Shown here in pieces: positions 23,320 through 34,221 of a stretch of DNA of 64,000 nt (position 1 is the stretch's first letter; the number at the start of each line of letters is the position of its first letter). A program made the translations under genes and the position numbers. The notes beneath the pieces are model-generated. The model ran no database searches. It was not told where the DNA came from and was given only the letters and a program-made list of their open reading frames with translations. The DNA is from Myrica gale (taxonomy: Eukaryota; Streptophyta; Magnoliopsida; Fagales; Myricaceae), in contig OZ005621.1 in assembly GCA_963930655.1 (NCBI GenBank), positions 18,835,001 to 18,899,000 on the forward strand, given 5' to 3'.

Positions 23320-24204
23320 GTTCAAGTACATATGTAAAACTTTTGACTGGTGAAAGCGAAGTGCATTTACGCGATTCCAGCGGATCATGCAGATCGATCT
23401 CAGTACCACATCCTCTGTATTTTGACATATGTTGGTCACAATTCTCAGTCTCTCTTTTGCCCAGAAACGTCTACTGAAAATTGTACTGTGATGGAGAATT
23501 TGGTTAAATTTTCCAGTCTTTTTAGGAGTATGAAAGAAAGGAGGTGAAAATGTGTATGACAAAACCATGGGGGCACGTTTGCATAATAGCATGTATATTT
23601 CTTTTTGATTTGTCAAATGAATTATCATGCAATGAGCAAAACATTGTGGTGATAAGTGGGATTTGTGTTTGGATTTCCTTCTAATTCTCATTCTTCTGTT
23701 CTCCACTGAAGTTGTGCCACAGGACAGCCAAGAAAAAGAGGTTAAAGACTGTTTTATATCTCAAAAAATTTTCAAAAATTTCTTACTCATTTTTTCATCA
23801 ATTTCAATACTTTTTCACCAATTACAATAATTTTTTTTTATCAATTTCAATAACTTTTCAACAATCTCAATAATTTTTTACAAATTCAAACAATTTTTAA
23901 CCACTTTTCACCGATCCTAAGAGAATTTACACTATTTTCAAAAAATGCAAAAAATTCACCAATCCTAAGAGAATTACACTATTTTCAAAAAACGTAAAAA
24001 ACAAAAACTGTTTTGTGATTTAAACCAAACATAGCAGGATTTTATCCTTGACAGATCAGTTTGTCTTTCCTTCTGTCAGTTGATATTAAATTGAATTTGT
24101 TAAATTCTTAAATAATTTAAGTTCATAGGATGGAGAAATGCAAGTAGGGAAAAAAAATGAAATTACCCGAAGAACAGAAGAAATTCTTAAATCTTTCAGT
24201 CGGG
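23320..24204. other. 3' flank of the JMJ25-like gene
   Basis: The part up to about 23745 is repeated at 57190-57620 and is probably the 3' untranslated region. From 23750 to 24010 it is AT-rich with short degenerate repeats (CAATTTCAATA, ATCCTAAGAGAAT, ACACTATTTTC). I see no gene. Confidence 0.5.
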
Positions 24205-25521
24205 TTAGCGGGAGTTAGGACTTGGGAGTATCCCCTTCGCTCTACTCACTCATGTCTCTCTCTCTCTCGCTAGGAATGAGTACTTCCGCATCAATCTCTC
24301 TTTTCACAGCTGAGTTGGTAAGATAAGAAGAGTTTCTTTTATGTTTCTTGAAGCCTTACATTGATGCATGATCGAGGTTGGTGTCAAAGTGAAGGTGAGC
24401 TTCACATATGATGATCTCTCCGGAATACTTTTTCATATCTGTTGGCTGTTAAATCGAAGCGAAGTCCCTCTTTTCCCACCACGAAACACAGACGCAACAA
24501 TTACGTCTTCTTACTTCTCTTACTATAGGAGACGATTGCCTTCGCGGTCTGTGAGATACGGTGGTTCCTTCTGGTTGGCGCGTCTCTCTTCTTCTTTATC
24601 TTTATCTTCTGTCATCTTCACCCAATTCTTCTTCCTCTACGAGGCTTTACATCAGCGGTTAGTTTTTTCACACTCAATTTCTAATCATAATGATAATTAC
24701 TTGTTCATAAATAGAGATATTTTGATTTTTTCACACTATTCGCGTTAACATTTGATTAATTGCCCAAAAAATTAAACCACAGAGAGAGATTTGCATTCCA
24801 ATCTCGGTCGGTTACGTTTTCCGGTTGACTTGATTGTTGACGGCTCAAATCTCGGTGCTCTTATTTCAGCAAAATTCCGGCAAACCCACCATTAACCCTT
24901 GCGCCTTGGCTGGTTCGGTTTGCTTTAATTGAGCCTACAGTTAAGCATGCATTTTGAGCCAATCTATAATTCTAAGATGTCAATTTTGATTGAATTTCTA
25001 TTATTTGAGAAATTATTAGAATTGGGGTTTAATAACTCGAATATATAAATTCTGACCAAACTACTATATTTGAACTGACAGGCTTGAATTTAGTCGTTGA
25101 CTAAAAATGATTTGAACTTGTAAATGGATGTCTAAATTGAGTCTCCGAGGATTAGGCAACTTCAGGAAAATTGGAATTTTAGGGATTGTTCTGCAAATAT
25201 TGTTTTATTCAGGATATTTGGTTGAGAAGTACACATAAGAAATTAGGAATGCTAGATTAAGTAGGAATTTTCATTTGAGACTCTCTAATTAAGTTTTGCA
25301 TATTCTTTGTGCTAAAATCAAAAACTTTATTTTAGGTTGAATACCCTAATGCATTACAAGTTCTTGGGAGAGACCATAGCTTAGTTTTAGCTTTATTTTT
25401 AGGATGAAAATGTTCATAGTTTATGCAAGTTTGTTTTAGTATTTCCTTTAAGCAAAAGCATGATGATGAGTATACATGCAATGTCATGGAAGTTTATGGT
25501 ATGAGTAATCATTACTTGTTA
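24205..25521 (+). repeat. Duplicated block with an unidentified exon-like segment (copy 1)
   Basis: It matches 60110-61503 in the same orientation. Two exon-like parts occur: one starting with the peptide MSTSASISLFTAEL before a GTAAGA site (about 24275-24320), and one at 24450-24660, ending near CATCAGCG before GTTAGT. A related segment lies inverted at 54230-54660. The conserved splice-like borders suggest the 5' end of a gene that was copied several times, but I cannot name it and the frames are not all open. Confidence 0.5.
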
Positions 25522-26648
25522 CTATTCGTGCTCTGTGGCTTCTAGAATTGAAAATTTTCAAAGAGATTTTTCGTGGGGTAGTGACTTGGAAGTTCACAAA
25601 TTTCATATCATTAAATGGGATAAGGTATGTTCTCCTCCCCCTTCGGGGGGTTGGGCCTTCAGAGATTGTTGGTGTTCAACAAAGCATTGCTAGACGAATG
25701 GCTGTGGCGCTTTGCTACTGAGAGGGATAGTTTGTGAAGGATTATTATTGCAGCAAAATTTGGAACTTCGGAGGGAGATTGGAGGACTTTACCTTCTCGA
25801 GACTCTTATGGGGTGAGCCTTTGGAAGCATATTATTAGAGGTTGGGATTTGTTTCATGAGCACATTAGGTTTATGGTGGGTAGTGGGCATAGAATCCGCT
25901 TCTGGCTTGATTGTTGGTGTGGTGATAGACCATTATGTTGGTTGTTTCCTTTTTTGTTTTCCTTATCTCGGTATAAGGACGGGGTTGTGGCGGATTATAT
26001 GACAATGACTAATAAATCCATTGTTTGGGATGTTCAGTTTACGAGAACTGCGAATGATTGGGAATTGGCGGAATATGCGGCTTTCTCTCTACTCTTTATG
26101 ATACGGGGGTTCGTAGAAATAGTGAAGACAAACTAATGTGGAAGGGTTCTAAGACTGGAGTTTTTTCTATTAAATCCTTCTATGGTCTTATTTCTGGGGA
26201 TCAATCTGAGTCTTTCCCTTAGCGTGGAGTTTGGAAGACAAAAGTCCCCTCAAGATTGTCCTTCTTCGTGTGGGAGGCTATACATGGTAGAATTTTGACT
26301 ATTAATAATCTTCGGAGGAGGGGGGAGTGTGTGTCCTTGATTGTTGCTACTTATGTAAGATGGCTGGAAAGTCTGTTAATCATGTTTATTGCATTGTCCG
26401 CTGGCTAGGGGGCTTTGGCAACATGTTTTTGGTATAACGAATCTTCATTGGGTTATGCTAGCAAGGGTGGTCGATGTCCTATTTGGTTGGGACAGGAAGT
26501 TTATAGATCCTGTTGCTAAGGCCATTTGGAAGATGATTCCATCTTGTATTTGGTGGTGTCTTTGGCGGGAGCGTAATAGTAGATGTTTCGAGGATTTAAC
26601 TTCTTCAGTGGAGAGATTTTTTTTTTATAAGTAAGGCAATATTATTAA

Positions 26649-26824
26649 GGGGTAAACTCATAGTTAGCCCCATATCTTTGGGGCAAAATCAAGTTACGAC
26701 CCTTATTTTCCAAACCAACAATTTGATTCCCTTATGTTTCAAAATCACTTAATCCTCGCCCCCGTTTAAATTCATCGTCAAATGAGACGGTTTTTCGTGA
26801 AATGACCAGAATGACCCTTAATAA
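26649..26824. repeat. Left terminal inverted repeat of the Pack-MULE
   Basis: It pairs with 28297-28472. Shared phrases include CATATCTTTGGGG, CAAACCAACAATTTGA, ATGTTTCAAAATCACT and GTCAAATGAGACG. The two repeats differ at scattered sites. Confidence 0.88.
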
Positions 26825-26892
26825 GTGATTGGTGGATGACTAGACTGCCCTTGCTCTTTTTGTGCTCAGAGGGAGACCAAAGTTTTTCTCGG

Positions 26893-27153
26893 CCACATCA
26901 CCCTGATTAGCTGGTAATCCGCCCAGGCATGTCCGTTGTACCCGTTGTTGTACAGAACACTAGGTGGGTGATCTTGGACTTGGGTTAGGCCCACTCTTTC
27001 ATGGCCTTGGATGCTGCTTCCTTAGCGAGCTTGGAAAGCTCGACCACAGCTATATCTTGACGCATGTCATAAGATGGAGCCATGAACTAGCACATGCTCG
27101 GGTTTTCCTTCAAAATATCCTCAGTCAAGTGCATGTACCGCTTCTTTACCGTT
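26893..27153 (-). pseudogene. CHS: Captured fragment of chalcone/stilbene synthase (type III polyketide synthase)
   Basis: On the minus strand from about 27153 it reads [20 protein letters not shown], then [32 protein letters not shown], and PKSKITHLVFCTT with TDMPG. This is the start of exon 2 of chalcone synthase in order, close to the Cys codon where the conserved CHS intron lies. An acceptor-like GTAACAG precedes it, so intron sequence was taken too. The catalytic cysteine region of the family lies further on and is not included. Two in-frame stops (after NPSMC and after KEWA) and a frame change after DMPG show it is dead. It was acquired by the Pack-MULE. Confidence 0.85.
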
Positions 27154-27298
27154 GATTTCTCACCTGTTACACAAAACTGGTGTAAGAAATACTGCGAGGA
27201 TAGTGAACCTGAACAAGCTTGGGAGGAAAACTGAGCCTCGCGAAATTCCAGCGCCGGTACCTACCATGTTGCTTCTGCTTTTTTTTTTTACCATTCAG

Positions 27299-28162
27299 GA
27301 AAATCATTTCAGCCTGCATCCAGCTTATGGTAATCGCTCGGATGTGGCAAAGTCATCCGGAAATGGTGAGGAGATGCATGATATGGAAAGTGGTCGTCGT
27401 GATCGTTGGCGTGATGAGGAAAGAGACTCGAATTCCTCCATGCGCAAAGACCGTTGGAGGGATGGAGACAAAGACCTTGGTGATATTCGCATGACAGACC
27501 GTTGGATGGAATATTCGTCCGCGAGACACCTTGGAAAAGTTCGTCGTGTTCCATCTGATCGTTGGTCTGACTCAAGTAATAGGGATACTAATTATGAACA
27601 GCGGCGCGAGAGCAAGTGGAACTCACGTTGGGACCCTGATGATAAGGAGACCGAAGGTGTGCATGAGAAGTGGATTGATTCTAGCAGAGATGGTGATGTG
27701 CATCTTGATAAGGGGTTAACTCATGTTGCCAATCATGGAAAGGATGAGAGGGAGGGGGATCATTATCGGCCATGGAGATCTAGCTCCTTTCAAAGTCGAG
27801 GACGGGGAGAGCCTTTTCATGACCAAACCCTTACACCAAGCAAACAAATTCCTACGTTTTCCTATGGCCGTGGGCGTGGGGAAGCTACACCTCCCACCTT
27901 TTCTTTTGGATGTGGACGGGGAAGCTATGGTGGCAGCTCGACGAACACACATTGTGTAGGAACTAGGGCAGACAAAGGTTCGAGTGGCCATGGGGAGCCT
28001 TACCATTTAAGATATAGTAGGACAAAGTTGCTTGATGTATACAGAGTGACTGATATGAGTTCATATCAGAAACTAAGTGACGATTTTGTCCAAGTGCATT
28101 ATCTTACGCAAGACGCTCCAGTAGAGCCCTTGGCACTATGTGCTCCGAACCAAGTGTGGTAG
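27299..28162 (+). pseudogene. EXA1: Captured fragment of EXA1-like GYF-domain protein
   Basis: EXA1-type proteins bind translation factors through a GYF domain. The frame is open for 287 codons after an intron acceptor (ACCATTCAG) with a pyrimidine run. Conserved blocks occur in order: GRRDRWRDEERD, KDRWRDGDKDLGD, APSDRW-like PSDRWSDSSNRDTNYEQRRE, DEREGDHYRPWRS, FSYGRGRGEATPPTFSFG, RYSRTKLLDVYR and PLALCAPN. This is the Arg/Gly-rich region N-terminal to the GYF domain; the GYF domain itself is not included. About 16 residues expected between EEMHD and MESGRRD are missing. The frame ends at VW-stop just after the captured part. It was taken up by the Pack-MULE and has no start of its own. The open frame over this length is notable. 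Confidence 0.85.
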
Positions 28163-28296
28163 TGCATGTAACCTAGCTCCCTTAAGAACCGGAACGAAGT
28201 AAAAAATTAGCTTTTACTTTTTGGACTATAGGAAAGAAGTAAAAAAAAAAACCGCGTTTTATGCTGAACAAGTTGACCATGCATTGTGTGTACAAT

Positions 28297-28472
28297 TATC
28301 AAGGACATTCTTGTCATTTCACAAAAAATCGTCTCATTTGACAGTGAATTTAAACGGGAGGGCAAAGATTGAGTGATTTTGAAACATAGGGGTCTCAAAT
28401 TGTTGGTTTGAAAAATAAGGGTTGTAACTTAATTTTACCCCAAAGATATGAGGCTAACTATGACTTTACCCC
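28297..28472. repeat. Right terminal inverted repeat of the Pack-MULE
   Basis: It is the reverse complement of 26649-26824 apart from scattered differences. It ends in TTACCCC, directly followed by the second TATTATTAA. Confidence 0.88.
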
Positions 28473-31400
28473 TATTATTAATAGTGAAAGAAAGAAACAG
28501 TACAAAAGACTATACTGAGACCTCTAGCCCATACATGCAAGGAAACTAATAAAATCAAAAAACTCCGAAAAGGGAGAGTCCAACAAAACATTCACCCACA
28601 AGAATAAGGTCTGCAAAAAATTTCCTCTCAAACCCTCCAAGGAAACTGCCACACCCTCAAAACATCTCTCATTTCTCTCTCAATAAAATCCACCAAATGC
28701 AAGAAGGGATCACTCTCCATAAAGCTAAGGCCCGACGGTCATTAAAATCCCTATTCCAGCACATTAAAACATCGGCTATCTTCTGAGGCATAACACAATC
28801 GTAGTTCATTATAGAAAGCACAAAGGACCACAAATCCCTAGCAACCAGGCAGTGCAGCAAAATATGCTCAGCAGACTCCCCATCACTTTTGCAAAGATAG
28901 CACCAATCAAGCACATACAATCCCCTCCTCCTTAGCTTGTCAGTTGTAAGGATACTACCATGGGTGGCTTCCCAAACAAAGAAAGACGCCCTAGGAGGAG
29001 CCAAAGTCTTCCAAATCAGTCTCCAAGGGAAGCTCTCATCAAAATTCCCAACAAGGCACGAAAACCAAGATCTCACCGAAAAAACTCCATTCTTGGATCT
29101 CACCCATTTCATCTTAACTTCAACATGACTCCTCAAAACTTTGGAGTAGAGTAAAGAGAAGAGAGTTGGAAACTCCTCCAACTCCCAATCATTAGCCCTC
29201 ATAACAAATTGAATATTCCACGAAGAACTCCCGGAATCCCTCTCCAAACAGTCTGCCACCATCATCACACCAACGATCCTTTAAGGAACTCTCATCGCAC
29301 CAACGATCCTTCCAAAAAAGAAGGAAACATATCCTTTAAGGAACTCTCATCGCACCAACGATCCTTCCAAAAACGGACTCTTAGGCCACTACCCACCTCA
29401 AAATGTATGTTCTCAGCAAAGGAATCTCATCCTTTGCTAATAAACTTCCAAAGACTAACACCGTAAGGGCCATTACAAACGAAAGTGTTCCACCCACCCG
29501 AAGCATAACCTTATTTCTCCATGATGACTTTCCTCCACAAGCTATCACACTCGACCCCAAACCGCCAAAGCCATTTCCCAAGAAGGGTCCTATTAAACAG
29601 AGCAAGTCTTCGCAGACCCAACCCACCGCATCTAACAGGAGAACAAACTTTCTGCCACTTCATAAGATGAAATTTCTGCACATAATCATCACTCCCCCAT
29701 AAAAAATCCATCTGAATCTTCTCTAACATGTTAGCCACCGCAACAAGAATAGGAAAGAGGGACAAATAATAAGTGGGGAGACATGACAGAGTGGACTTGA
29801 TCAACGTAATTCTACCACCCTTTGAGAGATAACACCGTTTCCATCTTACCAATCTCCTATCCGTCCTCTCGATAATATCACTCCATATGCGAGAACACTT
29901 GAAAGGAGCCCTAAAGGAAGACCCAAGTAAGTGATAGGCAAAGAAGCAACCCGGCAGCCCAAAATAGAAGCCAAATCGTGCACATTGACAATATTACCAA
30001 TAGGGATGACTTCTGATTTGGAGAGATTAATCTTCAAACCCGAAACCGCCTCAAACAAAGAAGAAGACACCGAAGACTACGAAATTGACTCTCATCTCAT
30101 CAGCCCCACAAAGAATGAGAGTGTCATCCGCGAATAATAGATGGGAAATACTCACCCCACCTCTCCCACCAACTCCAGCATCGAACCCTTCAATGAGACC
30201 ATTGCCGACCAATACCTTCATCATCCTGCTAAGAGCATCCATGACAATAACGAACAACAAAGGTGAAAGAGGATCACCTTGACACAACCTACGAGACCCG
30301 CCAAAAAATCATTCGGGAGAACCATTCACAACCACCGAATAAGTAATAGTAGAGATGCAGAACTCGATCCAACTGCACAACCTAGCCCCAAAACCACACC
30401 TTCTTAAGAGGTAAAAAAGGAATCTCCAATTCACGTGGTCGTACGCCTTGTGAACATCCAATTTGCAGATCATGCCCGGGATGTTGGAGCGCTTCCTAGA
30501 GTCAATGCACTCATTAGCAATGAGAACATAGTCCAAAATTTGTCTACATTTCACAAAGGTGTTCTGAGAGGGAGAGATGATACCTCCCAAGACCACCTTC
30601 AGCCTATTTGCCAACACCTTGGCCAAAATTTTGTAAACCCCACCCACAAGGCTAATAGGGCGAAAATCCTTCAATTCGACCGCTCCCACTTTTTTTGGAA
30701 TCAGAACAATAAATGTTGCATTAAGGCTTCTGACGAACTTCCCATGATGCGCAAACTCATTAAACATAGAAAGGACATCATCCTTGATCACCTCCCAGCA
30801 AGATTGGAAGAAGGCAATGGTAAAACCATCCGGGCCTGGCGCCTTATCCCCATTAAGACTCATCACCACCCCAACCACCTCCTCCTCATCAAAGGGTCTT
30901 TCAAGCCAACGCACCTCAACCCCGAAAATGGAGTCAAAAGACAAGTCATCCAGGAAAGGTTTCTGATAAAAGAGCGATAATAGCGGACAATCTCCTCAAA
31001 AATGCTCTCTTGATTCTCCAGTAACTCTCCATCCACCTCCAAGCAATCAATCGTATTAAATCTACGATTAGAGTTGGCCATACGATGAAAAAATTGGGTG
31101 CACCGATCAACCTCCTTCAGCCACAAAGCACGAGATTTCTGCCTCCAGCTCACTTCCTCCATGCCAATCAGAATATTTAGCTCTGAAGACACCTCCAATT
31201 TATGTTGTTTGCCAGCCTCATCGAGATTCCCACTCTCATCCTTCCCATCCAACGTAGATAACTCCCCCAACAACAAGAATTTCCTATAATTCAGAACGCC
31301 AAAAACCTCTCGGTTCCACTTAATAAGATCTGCCTTCAACGCCCTCAACTTAGCATTAAGCATGAAACTAGGGGTGCCCACAAAATCACAAGACCTCCAC

Positions 31401-31838
31401 CAATCCCTCATCCTTATCCTGAAAACCTTCCGCCTTAAGCCACATGTTCTCAAAACGGAACGGTTTCTTTCCCCTTCCACGCTTACCAATCTCACACAAA
31501 ATGGGAAAATGGTCTGAGTACAAACGTAGGAGTCTCCTTTGATAGAACTCAGGAAAAAAAGGACTCCCAATCAGTACTAAAAAGGAAACAATCAATACGA
31601 GACCAAGACTGTGAGTCTCTACCATTCGACCAAGACTGTAATCAATGGAGAGATTACAGGGTGTATTTATGCATTCTTTATTTCTTTGGGTTAATGCTAT
31701 GTTGGGGCACCATTTCTTAGATTTCCAAGATTTTATTAGCTTCTTCGCTTGTATTTTCTAGTGAATCTAGTACAACCTTTGTACTATTTTCACTTTCTTT
31801 CTTCCATTTCTAATAAAGTTCCTTATTTATACAAAAAA

Positions 31839-32700
31839 GTATATAATGTATTTTTGTGTTACGATATTATTGGTATATAATATATTATGAAGTCAACATA
31901 TGGCACATTATTGTTTACCCTTTTTTCTTGGCCTATAATACCGAGGAGCAAGTCTAATTAAAATGCTATGCTCAAGGTTAGGTGTATTTGCTGATAAATA
32001 AATAAGAATGATGATGTACATTAATTTCATATTTGCTTAGTTTAGTGGTTTAAATTATAATGAGATTTTAATGGTCATATTTGGAAGTTTTATATTATTA
32101 TGAGGTAGATTATTTAAAAAAAAAATCTAGGCCCACTTATTCAATAAAGAGAATGTGAAAGTCACTGCCCTAGTCCTTGTTTGGATATGGCAGGTTACAC
32201 AAGTCTCTTGATGTTGTACTAGATGGAGAGTTTAAATAATTAGATCTGTTCCAACAGTCCCAGTAACCATGCTTAAAATCTCCTTAAGTGTACTTGATAA
32301 GTGTAAAATTTGTCCTTATGTTATCATTATCTTCGAACTTTAGAATGTCATTCAATCCTGCCGGATTAGAATTCTGACCAAACCTGCTCGCCGATCATCT
32401 AGGTGGTTTGGGTCGAGGATCATCTAAGATTTCTGGCATGACCGGGTTGGGTAGAACCAAATTCAATGAAAATGTTTGTTTTTGGATGAGCAGACACTTT
32501 AAGCCTGTCACTATTGCAATCTTGGGGAAAATTTTGGGGAATACATATTATTGCTCACTTCGCCTCAATGAAGTCTACTTTAGCTCCTAGCTCAATTTGC
32601 CTCATGGATTCTTCCCACATCCATGAGCTCTCCCACATTCCTATTGCTATATGCTAGCTATTCGTAATCTTGTTCTACGAGTGATCACTTTTTTGCATCA
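31839..32700. repeat. Continuation of duplicated block (copy 1)
   Basis: It matches 61504-62310 in the same orientation (for example GGCACATTA, CTGCTCGCCGATCATCTAGG, GATCACTTTTTTGCATCAGT). It is non-coding as far as I can see. The match stops near 32700. Confidence 0.8.
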
Positions 32701-33690
32701 GTGTCTGTGCACGAACATCCTTGCCACGCACAGCCTGCGCCCTTAAAAAAAACAAAAACCCAACCTCCATTGCGTGTGTCACGACTCGTACAACCCGCCC
32801 CCCGTCACCCCACCTTTCCTCTTTCGCACCCCTTCTCACGTCTCACCTTTCCCCTTTCGCAAAACCACCCCCTTTAGAAAAGTCCCTAATATGAAATTTC
32901 ACGTACAGACTCCCTCCCTCACGTACGCACAATCCCCTAAGCTCCTTCCTTACGCTGGACTCATAGCCCCCTTCCCTCACGACTCACTTACAACGTCTCT
33001 CTCTCTCATCTCTTAGGTGTTGTTTAGTCCTTAATATTGTGCGAGTGTCGGTATCCCCACAAGAAGTTTTTCAGGCAAATTTCTAATTGATAAAAGAAAG
33101 CCTCTTCATGCGATTAGTGGATGTTGGAACATGTTGTTTGGAAGTAAGAGTGGATCGAATATCACATCTTTTATGTGTTTAATTAGTGACAGTGTTCACA
33201 CTTTTTCCTTGTGCCAACAAGTCTTGACTATTCTAATGGAGTCGTCAATGTTTGCAATAGACAACAAAAGCCTACGATTTAATATCTTCTTTTATTTTCT
33301 ATGCCAATTAGTTTCTTCTGGATTTCTTCTTCTTTTTTATTTATTTATTTTTGTTTTCTTCTTGGATAGGTTTGGGAAAATTTCTTGATATTTGATTTGA
33401 CTTCAGTACTTAGAAGATACTTCAGAGTAGGCTTGAACCCGTTTATTAGTCCATGCTACACCTTGGCCCCTGGGCCAGAAGACTTGGGTATATTTTGTGT
33501 TATATTTTAGAATAGAAATATTATAGTAATACAAGTACTGGCCTTCGACGGATCATATATCAATGCAATATGATTTGGTACATATCAATTAAATGCATGC
33601 TTCAATTAAGTCACATCTCTCTTTCTGCATGTTTATAAATATGAGGTTGTTTATTGGGGTTGAGTTTGTGTTTTTGTTCACCTTTGCTAG
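32701..33690. other. Unrecognised spacer
   Basis: A C-rich stretch (32760-33010) and AT-rich sequence without a convincing coding frame. A TATA-like TTTATAAATAT lies near 33634, just upstream of the hAT remnant. Confidence 0.35.
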
Positions 33691-33888
33691 ATGGATAATC
33701 AATCTGAACCAACCTTAGAGGGTCAAAGAGTACCGTCTATGTCTTCTGTAATTGATTTAGAGTCTGACCAAGATGTCCCTAAACGTACTCCTACCTCTAC
33801 CAACCAAAGTTGCCCGCCTTCCAAACGTAAAGTATTAAGGCAATGTGGAGAAGTTGAACAAGATGATATTCGTTGCAAGTGTGATTGA
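33691..33888 (+). pseudogene. N-terminal remnant of a BED-finger hAT transposase
   Basis: The frame starts MDNQSEPTLEGQ and is followed by an acidic/serine stretch, PPSKRKVLRQCGEVE and DIRCKCD. Basic residues followed by CxC at this distance resemble the opening of the BED zinc finger in plant hAT transposases, where the C-x-C-x-Y-C pattern follows. Only the first pair of ligands is present before the stop. The rest of the transposase is missing. A captured or solo BED gene is an alternative. Confidence 0.45.
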
Positions 33889-34221
33889 TCTTAAAGGAAA
33901 ATTAGGTGTGGTAGTATTGGTTGAAGAAAATATATACACCGGAGTTGACAAGTACTTTGATATCATTTACAAAGTATTTGTTAGAAGATTTGTTTGAAAA
34001 TTATAACATAGTCTATTGAGATTCAAGCATGACATGTCCACAGGTATATTATTTTCTAGATTCTAATGTATTTCTTTTAATTATTTGAATCTTCTTTGAT
34101 TTTATATTATTTGTAGTTTCCAACTTGTTTCTTTTAATTATTTCTACATAGGGTTTTGAGCCTCATCCATCTGCTAGTTGTGATTATTCTATTGATGATG
34201 CCTCTAGCTCTAGTGATGTAG

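Larger units (their letters stand above)
26649..28472. mobile_element. Pack-MULE carrying pieces of two host genes
   Basis: Terminal inverted repeats of about 175 bp start GGGGTAAACTCATAGTTAGC at 26649 and, on the other strand, GGGGTAAAGTCATAGTTAGC at 28472. The exact 9 bp target duplication TATTATTAA (26640-26648 and 28473-28481) is the hallmark of Mutator-like elements. No transposase is present. The interior holds a chalcone synthase fragment on the minus strand and an EXA1/GYF fragment on the plus strand, each with intron sequence at its upstream edge. They were therefore captured from genomic DNA, not from mRNA. The element sits in the 3' tail of the minus-strand LINE and is the youngest layer of the nest. 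Confidence 0.92.
26619..31645 (-). mobile_element. L1-type LINE on the minus strand, inserted into the plus-strand LINE
   Basis: Target duplication TGGAGAGATT is at 26609-26618 and 31646-31655. The poly-A tail appears as T's at 26619-26626. Leaving out the Pack-MULE and its site duplicate, about 3.2 kb remains. Reading from high to low coordinates: the end of the AP endonuclease with its SDH motif (near 31500), the linker region, reverse transcriptase ([20 protein letters not shown], then HLLFADDTLILCG with the FADD active site near 30140), and zf-RVT ([35 protein letters not shown]). It is 5'-truncated within the endonuclease. The frame is broken in several places, and a short repeated phrase (CTCATCGCACCAACGATCC) occurs three times at 29263-29370. 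Confidence 0.88.
25522..31838 (+). mobile_element. 5'-truncated LINE, split by later insertions
   Basis: The left part is 25522-26618 and the right part about 31656-31838. The left part encodes the end of ORF2 (FWLDCWCGDRP, then zf-RVT as [29 protein letters not shown]). The right part is the 3' tail with GTACTATTTT, AATAAAG and a short A run. The undisturbed site is seen in the other copy at about 61503, where the flanks join directly (GTTA then GTATA). The coding part is broken. It is interrupted by a minus-strand LINE. Confidence 0.85.

Noticed and set aside
27299-28162. A functional EXA1 gene
   Set aside because: It lacks a start, the GYF domain and most exons, and lies inside TIRs with a 9 bp duplication. 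It is a captured fragment despite the open frame.
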